Positions 20,640 through 33,234 of a stretch of 64,000 bases of DNA are shown here, one piece after another. This DNA comes from Plectrocnemia conspersa. Lineage: Eukaryota > Arthropoda > Insecta > Trichoptera > Polycentropodidae. The notes beneath the pieces are model-generated. The model was not told where the DNA came from. It was given only the letters and a program-made list of their open reading frames with translations, and did no database searches. The stretch spans positions 124,001-188,000 of the forward strand of contig VTFK01000467.1 in the NCBI GenBank assembly GCA_009617715.1, read 5' to 3'. Made by a program: the position numbers and the translations under genes. The first letter of the stretch is position 1, and every line of letters begins with the position of its first letter.

Positions 20640-21391
20640 TGTATATATTGTCCTAATTTGGGTCCTAAGTCTGAATAATAATCTGAAGCTCCTTGCGATT
20701 GTGCATGAGTCCATTGGCGTTCCAAGCTATTATTGTTAGATTATTTCTGATTTTTAAATTTCCGACCTTGAGTGGGACGGCTTTCGATATTCTTCAATTG
20801 CTGGTCCATGTTGATATATTGATTTTTCAGACGGTCAAGTTTGTTCATGATTTATTTAAACATGTTTTTAAGTTGATATGCTACGGGTGTTCTTTGTTTT
20901 ATTACATTTGTTTGTATTTTGGTTGTTGTTTTGTTGTTGGAACTCTTTTGAAGTTCTATAAAAAAATTCTATTTTATTTGTTGCGTATTGCTTGCAGTAC
21001 TTTTGCAACTTAACAACCGCGATAGCTTGCAGGGTGACCTTGATTTATTACGGTTTTTATATCTAAACCAACTAAAAATGGTGAAATTTAGCTTTTTAAA
21101 AGTGGTGCAGCTTCATAGCTACAAAAACAAGGGTAAACAATTAGTTTCACCTGAATATAAATTAAGGTCGCCTTAGAGATCTAAGCAAAGGTTGGAAGTC
21201 TATCTATATAAGGCTGCTTTTCGGCTGACGCACATTTTTTATATTTGCTTTTAATATTTGACTGAATCTGAAAATAAACTTTTAAACAGTAATTTAATAT
21301 TAAATGCATATAAGAATAATAAATAAAACCAGCTGTCGGTTACTCACTATCGTGAGGTACCGCAGCTAGTCAATGTGTGTAAATACCGGAC
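20640..21391 (-). pseudogene. Jockey-type LINE relic: gag end, endonuclease start, 5' region
   Basis: On the minus strand, from high to low coordinate, there is first the end motif shared with 188 and 1975. Then NQGHPASYRGC, stop, V-A-K-V-L-Q (about 21040-20985), which fits the last zinc knuckle of jockey-clade gag proteins (N-H-P-A-S-Y-R-G-C-x-V-A-K-x-L-Q). Then a coiled segment, K-L-D-R-L-K-N-Q. Finally N-N-L-T-I-I-A-W-N-A-N-G-L-M-H-N-R-K-E-L-Q (about 20745-20680), the characteristic start of the ORF2 endonuclease. Stops and frameshifts interrupt it and the rest of ORF2 is missing. Confidence 0.75.
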
Positions 21392-21559
21392 ACGCAACGA
21401 CCTCGGTTTTTTTTAATATTTTATTGTTGAAATAAGATATTAAAACTTTTAAATGTGGTGAATTTTAAATAAGATGAAAATTTTTTTTTTGTGTTTTTTT
21501 TACTACACTTTTTTGATATCTGCATATTATTTTTAAGATGCATTAAGTCTTCAGATAGG

Positions 21560-21965
21560 GTTTGTCACTACTTAACATATATATTTGTGTCTCTTTGGAG
21601 TAGTATCTTTCTTATTCTGAGTTTCTCGCTCTATTAAAGTGCTAAGATTCTCGGTTTTTTAGTTAAGGTGGTTCCTTATTTTTCATTATACATGGAGTTT
21701 ATTAATTTAAACCTACTTTTAATTTGGTTTACATTACGGTAAAATTATTTACTGTGATTGCTTTCTTTTAGTTTGTATTTTTGGCTTTGTAGATTTTTTC
21801 GCCTCAGCGCAATAATAAGTAGTTTTTAACAGAAATTTTTGTATAATTTTTTGCCGCATTATTTTATACGCCTGGTTTTTATTTCTGGTTGCCTTTTGAC
21901 ATTCTTTATTGAACCACGCTTTGTTTCTATTTCTCTGTGCCTGCTCTGAGACATTTTTCGATACT
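21560..21965 (-). pseudogene. LINE relic: endonuclease/reverse-transcriptase linker
   Basis: Minus strand at about 21960-21840 reads R-N-K-A-W-F-N-K-E-C-Q-K-A-T-R-N-K-N-Q-A-Y. This matches the W-(W/F)-(N/D)-x-E-C segment between endonuclease and reverse transcriptase in jockey and I-type non-LTR retrotransposons. The lower part, with several stops, still looks Lys/Arg-rich. Whether it belongs to the same insertion as 20640-21391 is not clear. Confidence 0.6.
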
Positions 21966-22349
21966 GACGTAACAACATGTTTTTTAATACTGTGTATACA
22001 TATATTTTATAATACTGTCAAAAACATATTTTTGCCTTATTCAAATATAAAATATTAAAAAAAAACTATCACAATTTTAATAACTAAAAAATTGAACTTT
22101 ACAATATAAAAATTTCACAGAAAGGTAAATATATCAATATATTTGACGCAATTGATATCCCCTTTGCTGATGACGTCACATCGATCTGTCTGGTCTTGTA
22201 TTGTATTAAGTGTTAATTTAACGTCATACGTAAGACCTACGGTACGAAATCAAAAATACTTGCAACGTTGTCAATATAAAATTGCATAAACCAGAGATGT
22301 TGTATTTTTATTTCTTTAGAAACCAAACTATGTTTTACATGTACGTATA

Positions 22350-22545
22350 TTTATTTTCTAATAAAAGCCCAAATTTGTTTATAAGCCTCACATTACTAAG
22401 CCCTGCTCTAGTCGATGAAACGACTCTGTACCCTACCTTCTTTCGAAGCAAGATCAACAAACATTCAGTATCAATGCGAAAACTCATCTCAATGTATTTA
22501 TTTTTTCCGGAATTGAACCCACGGGTGTATTCTGCATACAAAGAG
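22350..22545 (-). repeat. Possible tRNA-derived SINE fragment
   Basis: CCCGTGGGTTCAATTCCGG (about 22507-22525, minus) looks like a pol III box B (GGTTCAATTCC). It is followed by a tail that stays open in frame for 68 codons by chance. No convincing box A was found. Confidence 0.3.
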
Positions 22546-22559
22546 TAAAAAAAAGTATT

Positions 22560-22770
22560 AGGTACCCTATATAATAATTAGAGGGTCCAAAGTGTTAGCG
22601 TCGCGCGCTAAAATTACAAAGCGTCCTCGGCTCGAAAAGGGTTATACCCGCGGGAGTGTAAGTTTTATTTACTTTACCGCCGCGTTTATATCCACTTTTA
22701 TGGCCTTTAATATCTGAGCGAAAGCTCGGGAAAATTCGCACACGTGTTCCGTGGGCGAAACTTTTCAACG
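22560..22770. other. GC island of unknown function
   Basis: Markedly GC-richer than its surroundings, with TTAGCGTCGCGCGCTAA at about 22596, close to a palindrome. No coding frame recognised. It could be a conserved regulatory element. Confidence 0.35.
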
Positions 22771-23945
22771 GGCGATCAAATGCTCAAAGAGCTGAGGACT
22801 GTGTACCTTCATAATAACCGATGGTCCTTTAAAAATGGCGTATTTGAACTTTTTATGCCACGATGACAAAACAAAACACTCAAATAACCTCTTATTAATA
22901 CAAGGGGTGAACTTAACTATAAAAATATTATTATTTTTAATATGATATGCATAAACCACTATATCACACATTATGTTAAAGTTATTCTATTACGTATTTT
23001 TTTCTTTCGAGAAGACTATTAAAAATAAACATTTTGTATTTAAATAATTAAGTTCTTAATACAGGGCACACTAAATGTATTAATTTTTATTTAACCAATC
23101 ATCACAACCCCTTCAAACTATTCAGCATCTTTTCATAACAAAAAAAGAGTATTTCTCCCGGGTGTTTCTTTATTAGCGAAATCATTAGGGCCGCTTCCTG
23201 ATGCTATCACAAAATACAAGTAACAATACTATTACGCACTAAGAGTTTTAATTTTTAAAATATTACCATTATTATTGTGTTTTTGTTTGGTGCAGCACAT
23301 TTTATTTAATGTCACTTTTTACTGGAAATTTATGTAAAAGTTTAACAGAGAAAATATATTCTGAAAATTAGCTCGAGTATTGTTTGTATTTTGTATATAA
23401 ATAAAATTGTATGTGTAGTAATATATAGTAAAGTTAATTTAATTACGTTTAATACATTAATTAAATAAAAAAGTCAAAGTTCAACAAATGTAGTAATGTA
23501 GTAAATGTGCGGAATAATAAATTAAATATGACAAACAATTCTTAAAAAAACAGAACTAAAGTAATTTTATTAAGTATTAAAAAATAATAAGGAATATGTA
23601 AAAGTTCTAATTGATGGGTGTAAAATAAAATTTATTAATAGAAAATTAAGTTTTAAATATTTATTATGGATTTTAATTTAAATATATGCATATTAAATAT
23701 ACTTTTAAAAAATTAAAATCTTAACAACATTAAAATTATTTAATAATAATATATTAATATATTTATTTATTTAGATAAATAGAAATGCTAAAATATTTTA
23801 AATGGAAGTTAAATTTTCGTGGCGCCTATTAGTTAAATTTTATTATCCAAACATAGTCGTTGCAACATATTTGTTAAAGCTAATAAATACAGCTACACTG
23901 ATTTTGTACAGTGAAATTATAAATAATTGTTTTGCTACATTTTAA
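22771..23945. other. Non-coding, AT-rich
   Basis: No gene, RNA or clear repeat recognised. Confidence 0.5.
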
Positions 23946-23948
23946 CTA

Positions 23949-24083
23949 ACCTAGTCTCTCTGGGGGTGTGACTACGTAGCCAGTGAGACGCAAGGTAGAA
24001 TCTGATGATAAATGGCGAGGTGTTTTCCCCGAGCGATGGTGGAGAAGCTGGCGCAGGGATGATGTCCATGGGAGGTCCTTAAA
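23949..24083 (+). repeat. Dispersed repeat, copy 1 (second copy at 48378-48546)
   Basis: Contains GGGGTGTGACT, then GCCAGTGAGACGCAA and GGTGGAGAAGCTGGCGCAGG. The same words occur inverted at 48378-48546, where the two halves are spaced slightly further apart. GC-rich and short, so a SINE or MITE is plausible. Class not determined. Confidence 0.65.
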
Positions 24084-27000
24084 TGTCTTGTAGCTAGTTT
24101 ACTGATTTTATTTTTAATAATATAATTTATAAAAATGAAATCAGTAAATTCATTTTAAATTACTTTAATAAATGTTTACATTTATTGAGAATTGAAAATA
24201 ATCTATAAGTAACGAATGTATCATGCTATGAATAAATTACTAGTACATATGCATATCTAACTAATGTTATTTGTATAAAATCAATACTTAGTAAAGCATC
24301 GACATAACTCGTTCCAATTTTATTTTATATATTATATTTTCGATGATGATATATGGGCTCATGGAAAAGCCGAATTAATATCAAAATCTATATTATTTTA
24401 TATCCTTTCATTAGGTGTATTATTTATTGCCGTGTTACTTAAGTACTATGTATATGGCATATTATACGTGGCAGTGTGCGTATGATGTATAGTTTGAGGA
24501 TAATTAATGGGATCCGTGATAAGTAGCCGTAATATTCCCAGGAGCTAAACATCCTATTAACGGTTATTGTGATCAATGATGCTTCAATTTGTTACTGTTA
24601 TATATAATTTGGATACACTTTGATATAGATGTATGTACTTATATATGTAATGTATTGTAGTGGTGTGCATTATTAAAAAAATAGTAACAAAATATATTTG
24701 TAGTATTCTTTTTTTATTTAATATTATTTTCAACATAGAGTCGGCTCTGCTTTCGGATAGACTACGTTATGAATTGCTTATGATCTTTAAATAATTGTCG
24801 TTATAAATTTTTGACAAGTTTAGAAAAAAAAATTATAAGGATACATTTTTAGTATTAATTGTAACTGTTAATAAATTTAATTATAAAAATATATTCTATT
24901 CACATTTAATAATTGTAGCAATCTGAATAAATTAACTATGGCAATAGCTCATGAATTTATTATCTCATTAATGGTAGATAATATTTTAGAACACCACAGA
25001 ATTGCATGTTTGTTAAATATTGCTATGCAAAGGTTATATATTACTATATGATTATTTTTGCCCTTGTGTAATAAGAAAATTTCTATACGTTGATTTATAT
25101 TTACTTAGTTATATTGATTGATTGTATAGCCTAAGTGCTGTATATACATTGATAACATTCTAAATCGCCGTGGTTTTAAAAGCCCGCCCCGAATTCAGCT
25201 CAAAGAGGAAAATGTGTCCTGAATTTAAACAAAGTTAATCCCTTGCCCTTGCGGGAATACAAAGTGGCTAGTCGCCCACACCTGTTTATAATCACCTGCC
25301 TCCCCACAGGGACCAAAAAAATGCACACAACCCTTAAAGTTAGGGGCTTTCGAAGGCAAATTTTCATATTTGCCGATCAATTTTATCGTATTACAAGAGG
25401 TATATTTGAAAAGTAAAGATCAGATAAGATAAATAAAAATAAATATAAGCTCTTAGTCAAACATTGTTTGACATTTGTTCAATGATCATTTTTTTACCTA
25501 TATAGAAAACGTGTATTTTTGAAATGACAATTTTTTTTAAAATGCTATCATAAAGTAGAAAGAAGTAAGGTTCATGACAATAAAGTAAAGATGAATCGGT
25601 GTCAGTAATTTTATTTATTTGTCAACTAATATTATGTTATTGGTTAGAAAGCAAATATGATTTTTTAAAACGACTTACAAAAATCAACTAGGAATAATTA
25701 AAAAAAAATAAAAAATATTTTTTTATGAAATTCATGAAGTTGTTAAATAATACATATATCAAATTGTTTTAATATGATATGCTTCATATTTTAAATTTTT
25801 TAGTTGTTGTTTTTAAATTTATTAATAAATAGTTTAAGTGTATTTGTTATATTTTCCTTTATGTATACGTATTAATTTATAACTTAAATGTATCAAATTT
25901 TAACCGCAAAATAATTGTTTTTTACTAATTCGTTATTACGAAAATAAATAAAAAAAATATTTCTATGCTCTCGAAGTCAATAAATTCGTATACATTACAT
26001 TAACATACACAAACACTTAAACAGGTGTTTTATTATTACAAATGCGAAAAAAACATGTTGGTAATAAAAAAATGTTAAACAAATTAAATTACGCAGTACA
26101 AAAATAAATTTCTGTAGCTAACGCCAAAATAATTTTTGCGTTTGACAAGCTTGTAGAAAATCTGCATGGCTTAAATAGAGTACGATTTGGATCTTCAGGA
26201 CAATCTCTTTAGGGCACTCAGTTAAAAAATTCTAACATCACCGGATTGTCAACACCACCCCTCAGGCGCTTTCTAAGTTTCTTTACTGAATACTGACTAC
26301 AATATTAAAATTAATTGTATCTCAACGTTCCAATCAAAAAGGTACTAGATTACAAATACGAATATGATATTCTCCATATTGTAAAGATCTGAGAACGTTT
26401 CTCTAAACCCTTTAAAAACATTAACTCTGCTTAGCTATAATTATTGACAAGAAAGCAATATATATTAAGTATCTTCGGCTTTTATTGCAAACTTTTGCAT
26501 TAAAGCCTAAGCTTTTGTCAAAAATATTTATGATTAAAACATTTATTATGCTAATCGGTAGTCGATTGTTGATTAATCATCTTTATAACAACTCTTGGTC
26601 TATTCGTAAAGTTAACGAATCCGCATTTGTACAAAAACACTAAAACACTTATTTAATAAATATTATAATCAGTTCTAAGTTATTAAATGTACATATACAA
26701 AAATATTTCTAATATAAAAAATAAAGAGTAGAGGACGCAAATTCGCTTCCTGCGGTATATTATATTTCACATGTTGAAGGTAAATATTTAAGCATCTTAA
26801 GTATTACATGTCTAAAAATAAATTAAAATAACAGTTTTGAATATCCCTTCTGTTTGTATAACCATGTGCGTATATAATCCACATTCACTTACCTGTAACT
26901 TGAGTAGTACTAAGGTTATATTAATTTGAATTTGTTATAATTGTAATTACAAGGCGGTTACGAATACCGTCGACAGACTCAAATTCACTTTGTATGTTGA

Positions 27001-28964
27001 GGGTTTTCAATTAAAACGACGCCGCAGGACGTCACGACTCAGTTTTCTAATAGCTTTTGGTCCATAACGATTATATTATAATTGAATTGGAAATGAGAAT
27101 CATTTAATAAATTAAAATATCTTATTCAATTATAATCAAATTCTAGTTAAATAGCGAAATAAAATTTAAATATTAAAATATATACTTATCTATTTTTGTA
27201 ACGGCAGCAAAGAGGAACAGAAGACCCCATTGCCGTCAGATGGCGTGCCAAGCGACGCGACGCATACCTCAAACTCTCTCAGTCTTTCATCGATCTAGTT
27301 ATGTAAGAACCGGCTTTTCAAATTTAGTTGACATTAAAACTAAACATTAATTACAAATGAACCTTGAGAAATATCTGCGGCCTGCAATTTTAAGCAAAAC
27401 CCCTAATAAATAATTGATTCTTAATACTTTATAAACCTAATTAATAAAAAAAAATTTATTTTATATTATATTTATGCAAGAAAAAATGCGATTTATTGTT
27501 GCTTTTTTTTTTGTTTACGTTTACATTTAGACGTGACCAATGATTTTTAATTTTTACGCAATTTTTTTTCACTAAACTTTAATAATAAACTAAAATGTTA
27601 TTAACGATATTTTATTAACGATATTTTACTACTCTGAGAACAGATATAAAAATAATTATTAATTGCCCATTATTTTTATGAAATATTATTAATGTATTCT
27701 TTGAGAGTAAAAATTGTTATCAATAAACAAAATAATAATGCTTTCCATGTACATATTTTTACTATCAGGAATAATTATATTTTTATTTACACTAAATATT
27801 AAAATACTATATGCCTAATATTCACTACTATTCCAGCCATTAATTTAATTTAGTTCCACAATAGTTCGACGTCAACTTATATTATCACAGCCATCGTTTT
27901 AAGTTTGCGCTAAGCAACGAGCATTTAAATTAGTTCAAATCGACATCAAAAGGCAGTCCCGAGCGTTTCCGCCTGCTCCAGAATGGAAACTGCATCTGAC
28001 ATAAGTAATTGCATTCAACAAACACCAAACTGGAACACATCGGGGCAAGAGATTTCGATCGGAACGTCCGAGGAAATTATTATTCCCTCCAGTCCATAAA
28101 TAATGAAGACGATTGTCGTTTTTATTTTTTCCTTCCCGTACATAAAAACGTCAACGCATTTTCACTCCATTAAACCTTCGGCACTCGGCTTCCTACGAAA
28201 TAAAAAAAAGGACCCGGGAAGACCAGATGCATCAAATGGGATGCCTTTGACATCTTCCCGAGGAAAATTTACGTGACTGCGGGTCTTGTGAAAAAAAATG
28301 AATTTTTGTGGCGGAGGATAAAATATACGACGTCGTATAAAGTATTATATAATGTTCACAGTATGTATGCATATATGTTTGTATTTATGTACATGCTATA
28401 AATACACAGAGCCGTCGTATGTTACATGTAGGTATTTAAAGGGAAACACCTAATGTTGAACCAGAGTAAAATATCAATACCATGTATCTTATGTTATGAC
28501 ACGTAAATCTTATATATTTTATATACTAAGAGGTTAGCTTGACATTTAATAGGAAAGTATGTATGTTATATCTAGAAAGTAAAGATAAAGAGATCAAGAA
28601 TTTGAGATTTTTTTTATTTATTTTTAGAGGGTTTTTTATTTTTGATTTTTAATGTCATTGCTTAGAAAATTCATTAACCATTAACTAAATAATTAATGAA
28701 AGAGATTTCCTAAAAAAAAATTAACAAAAAACAATTTTAACAATATTATATTAATACACTTTTTAATAATTGTTCATTTAACATTTGTTGAAATAATCAG
28801 AAAAAAGTATTTCTATAACTAGTTTTAAAGCTGATCAACGTTTGCTATATGTGTTTAATAGAGTTTTATTGTATACTATTTAGTTAAAGCCATTATTAGG
28901 CACTCTATGATATTTGCAATATTATTCTCTAATCTGTAAGAACCTTTCAGTTGCAGCTTCATAT
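24084..28964. other. Intergenic region with small GC islands
   Basis: No gene recognised. GC-richer patches at about 25165-25360, 27195-27310 and 27890-28270 stand out from the AT background. They lack long frames or splice-bounded codons and could be conserved non-coding elements. A 15-bp direct repeat (TTAACGATATTTTA) lies at about 27600-27630. Confidence 0.45.
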
Positions 28965-29033
28965 ATATTTCCATATTATTAGTGTTATACATTTTAGAAC
29001 TTAGAATGTATAACACTAATAATATGGAAATAT
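28965..29033. repeat. Perfect 29-bp inverted repeat with 11-nt loop
   Basis: The left arm 28965-28993 and right arm 29005-29033 are exact reverse complements around the loop TTAGAACTTAG (28994-29004). The arms contain CCATATTATTAGTGTTATAC. It could be a foldback microelement, a structured RNA stem or a recent palindromic mutation. Confidence 0.9.
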
Positions 29034-29930
29034 TATAAATCAAATAAACCATTCTTTCCTTAAAAATTGGAAACCGCCAATAGAGGGATTAAATTAAAAG
29101 GTCTAGAAATAGTCAAAAACGCTTTTAACATTTTTTTACAGACAAGACAAAAATATTCTTGAGTAAAATGGGACACCAACATGAGAAAACTTTTTTTGGC
29201 AAATTAGGCTTTAATATCCGATATGAATCAGAAAAAAATTCAAATATTCATCGCAAATGCTTTGAGAAATGATTAAAATTTATAACAAAGTAAATTTGTA
29301 ATTGCCATCTTTTCTTTAGTGTCCAACGGCTAACAGATTTTCTCTGACATCATGACATCTGAACTTCAAAAGCTCAGAAACTTAGACCCGTTAAGTTTGT
29401 ACAAACTCTGACTATAAAAAGGCTAACTAAATCTTAGACCATCGAAGATCGCAGAAACCGCCGCTTCTCTCTTCGTTTTACCTGGCCCAGCTCTACGACC
29501 GTAATCTAGAGTCACCTTGTTCCAATGACACATAGAGTCTACGTGCGCACCCACTAAAAGCTTCACGTGTAACTATCATACATAAATTATTCGTGACGCT
29601 CTCCTTCATAATAATTCAAATGTAGCGTAACACAATTTACACAATACTGATCTTATGATAAGAAATAAGTTGTGTAACAAAAATACCGGTATGAAATATC
29701 CTCATTGATAAAAATAATTGCGATATTATCTTGCACTATACAAACTAATCTACATAAACTATTTTCATCTGACTGATAATGCACACTCTACTTAACCCTA
29801 AATCGCTCTATTAACAAACTAGGCAGCAAATCTGAAATTCAATTTCATAATCGCTTAATTCATCACACATCTCCGTTATGGATACGCCAGATTACCTATT
29901 TTCACACAACACATCCTCATACCTATAAAA
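29034..29930. other. Non-coding
   Basis: No gene recognised. Mixed GC content between 29300 and 29560. Confidence 0.45.
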
Positions 29931-30250
29931 CCATTGTGTATCCATTTTCCGCGGCGTGTTTGCGCGAAGCATTTCCGAAAGTTTACATCGTAGTCGAAAC
30001 AATTTTCCATCATACACCGAGTATGTAATATATATATATATATATACATATAATCATAATGCGAATTTTCGCGATGGCATCACACCGCGATACGTTTCAG
30101 AGAAGCTTCGAGACATATTGCCTCGGCGTAACTCGATTTTCCGGAAAAACCGTTTCAATTTTCTTTCCAGAGTGCTTTCTTCAACTATTCTACTTTTCAG
30201 CGGCGATCGCTGTGCAAGAAGTGAAGTAAAAACGCCTTTTTGATGTTAGA
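29931..30250. other. GC island with TA microsatellite
   Basis: GC-richer DNA interrupted by a TA run (about 30029-30046). A plus-strand open frame of 95 codons crosses the microsatellite (a Y-I-Y-I-Y-I run) and is most likely fortuitous. Possible regulatory island. Confidence 0.35.
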
Positions 30251-30955
30251 CCTTTGACATGTACAGTTGCATGTCACTCGCTATCGTGCAACGTCAATTT
30301 TAATGCTACAATGTTTTGGAAAATTTAAGGTTGCATAATATCAACGTTGGAAAATTCATGTTATTCAATATACAAAATTTCCGTAGCATAGTTTATGCAA
30401 AATGTAAAAATGTATCTATAAATTATATGACCCGTTTCGTCTAATATACTTTTTTTATTAGCAGTAGTAAAATGTTAATACAATTTTTATGTTAAGTAAT
30501 TTAATCCTTCTTTACAAAAAAATAATAAAAAGATTTTATTTAATAAAGAATTTAGTACAAATATCTTAAGAAAGCACCCAAAAAAAGCTTTATTTTCGAC
30601 TTAAAAACACCCCTCTACTTAATAATTTGAGATTACCAACTATGTGTATTTATATAATTTTACCTGAAAGCAGTCTTTCACTTTTTTAATTTTTACCGCC
30701 AAAACTGTCTCAACTGTTTCAAAACTGTTAAAAAGAATAATATTTTTTTTCACTTATCTTATGTTTTAATTAATATCATATTAGCAATCTGCAACATTTA
30801 CCATAAATAGCTTTAGGTTATTTAAAAAAAAGTATTGTATTATTTTTTTTGAATACGCCTTTCGTTATGTATGTAATCCAATAATACCCTGTAATTCCAA
30901 CCTTTTTTCTAAGACATTAATAAATTATGAGTGTACCTATCGATACATAATCGCC
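30251..30955. other. Non-coding, AT-rich
   Basis: Nothing recognised. Confidence 0.5.
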
Positions 30956-31390
30956 ACTTTGTGACGTTTTTCTCTTTCTTTTCGACAATAAAAACACCTC
31001 AATATATACAAGGCTCGCTCGTCAAAAATCCGACACAATGTCACAGTGGCTCACACGACACTGAATACGTGCCATTGTGGTGTTGTCTTTTTTTTATTCG
31101 CGCTGTGGCTATCGGGCCCGAAGTGAGCTTTATTGAAAAGCTCTCGTCCGGCCAAGCCATTGACGGGGGTTCTTGTGCTCACTTGTCGTCTTGAATAAAG
31201 TATGAGACGTGCCCAGTCGATGGACAGGGGGTGTTGCCACACCGCAACTAGGGGTGTTGCCAGACTTTGATTGAGTCTCCACATGTTGGCACTGGCCCAA
31301 TACCTCAATTGATTTTTTGCAATCGGTTTTCACGGGTTAACGTGTGCCGATGTAGGGTGCATAATGGTTGTGATTTTATTCAATAAAGTT
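30956..31390. other. GC-rich island, possibly LTR- or SINE-derived
   Basis: Dense GC with two AATAAA signals (about 31192 and 31380) and two near-copies of GGGGTGTTGCCA (about 31228 and 31249). Open frames on both strands are short and mutually shadowing. No LTR ends (TG...CA with a duplicated target) could be fixed. Confidence 0.3.
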
Positions 31391-33230
31391 TTAGTTTAAA
31401 AAAAAATTTTGAATAATAATATTTAGTAGTATTTATTTATTTAATAATTAGTGGTTGAATTTGTACATTATTATTTTTTAAATTGTTGTGATGATTTATT
31501 CTTGAAGCTTTTTAGTAACTAACTCGAGGTAAAAGGTTTTAAAAATGTATTTAAAAAAAGTATAAATCTGCTCAGTCTTTGGTGGTGGAGGCCCTCTGGG
31601 CGTAACTGCTTATGGGGTTTTAATCACTCAAATGCGCATCTCTGGCAGTGCGGTGGCTTAAACTAAACGTGTACTGTAAAAACCGTAAAATCCGAAATAT
31701 ATTATTGTATCTATAAAAATCATTGTTGACGTTCTGGCTGCAACGTTAAAGAACATGGGACGCAATCATGACTCTCTATGGTACTTTACCGTATTTGGTT
31801 AACTTCTGCATTTAAAGGTTTAATTAACGTTGAATTATTGTTTACATTTAATTATACTTTTACAATACGAAGTTCATTAGTGATATTGAAAGATTCACAT
31901 TGTCATAAATTTAAGTTTGTGTTAATAATAATTATTCGAATCTCAAAATACACGCTGATGTATTTTTTAGTAAATTCATTTGAATCATAGTATTGCAATT
32001 TTATTACAACCCACATAAAAATATATATTTTGTAATAATTCTTCTCTGCGCAAAAACGTGCGCAACGTAAATAACTCGTAAACCGACGGTTTATCACCGA
32101 CGTAAATTTTATATCGTCACAAGAAAGCGTCAACTTTTTTCCATGCTGCGAAAAATAACAGATCAAAACACAAAAAAAACGCACAACACTACTTTTATTG
32201 CGTGCACTGCTAACAGGTGTAGTTAAAATACCACTAGAGCAAATTGCACCTGTTCCGCGCATTGTATTTTTTGATCATCCTGTACGTGTACGAGCGCAAA
32301 ATAGAGACAGGGATAGACAACTCTTTCATGCAGAGAGACAAATGGAAAATTTTATTATTGTCCCGCAGCGTGATATACGTGTTTGTGCCCTTTGTGGCGG
32401 GACATTCCTTTTGTCGAGCATTTTGTTCCGATAATTTTTATGCAACAAAAATATATATATAAGTGTATGTATATATATGCACACTATCTAGTATGAGGGG
32501 CATTTAAAAGTACTTTAAATATTAAACATTTTTAAAACATAATGTAAATTCTTAGTAGAAAGCAACAATCGAACAAAAGTACTTTGACAAAATGTCGTCA
32601 TAAAAAAATAATATTAAAAATTTTTTTAAAAATGTCTAAACTTACAATCATTACGCAAACTTTTGATTGTCATTAAGGGAGATTACTGTAAATAACACTG
32701 TTTAATCGCACGAAATACTTATACTATCTATTTTAAATCTGAATGCACGCCCCCGCTGCATGTGCCGGTGCTAATATGAATGTACGTTTACATTTATTGA
32801 ATAAAAAAAATTCAACCATTGTTTTTTTTTTTATGTAATGGGATTTTTTTTATTTTGCATATACAATTTTTAAAGATGTGCTTTAATGTTATTTTTGTAT
32901 TGCTGCTATGATGCTATGTTATGATCAGTTTTATTTTATCAGTCAGCTTTTTTTATTTTTTAACCTTTCCAAAACAAAATTTAATTCTAAAAAAAGTTAT
33001 GTTACTTTAATGTAATGTAATAAATATTGAATTTTTCTGATTTTAAAAATTAATATATTTTTATATTAATCTAAATATTTTTTTTATTATAAAATAACTC
33101 ATACTGTGCTAAAAGCTTTAAGTGTATAGATATTATATTAATTTTTGTTTTTTGTAATTTTTTACAGAACCAGATTTACCATTTTCACGGTAATAGACGT
33201 TTTCGCATTAAATTTTTAAACGATGTCTCG
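31391..33230. other. Intergenic, GC patches at 32040-32430
   Basis: No recognised gene. The patch at 32040-32430 has overlapping short frames on both strands (up to 119 codons minus) without family resemblance. A TA/GTA microsatellite lies at about 32445-32480. Confidence 0.4.
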
Positions 33231-33234
33231 TTAA

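Noticed and set aside
30931..31308. Overlapping frames on both strands in the 31-kb island
   Set aside because: Mutually shadowing, no domain, no splice sites fixed; treated as a non-coding island.
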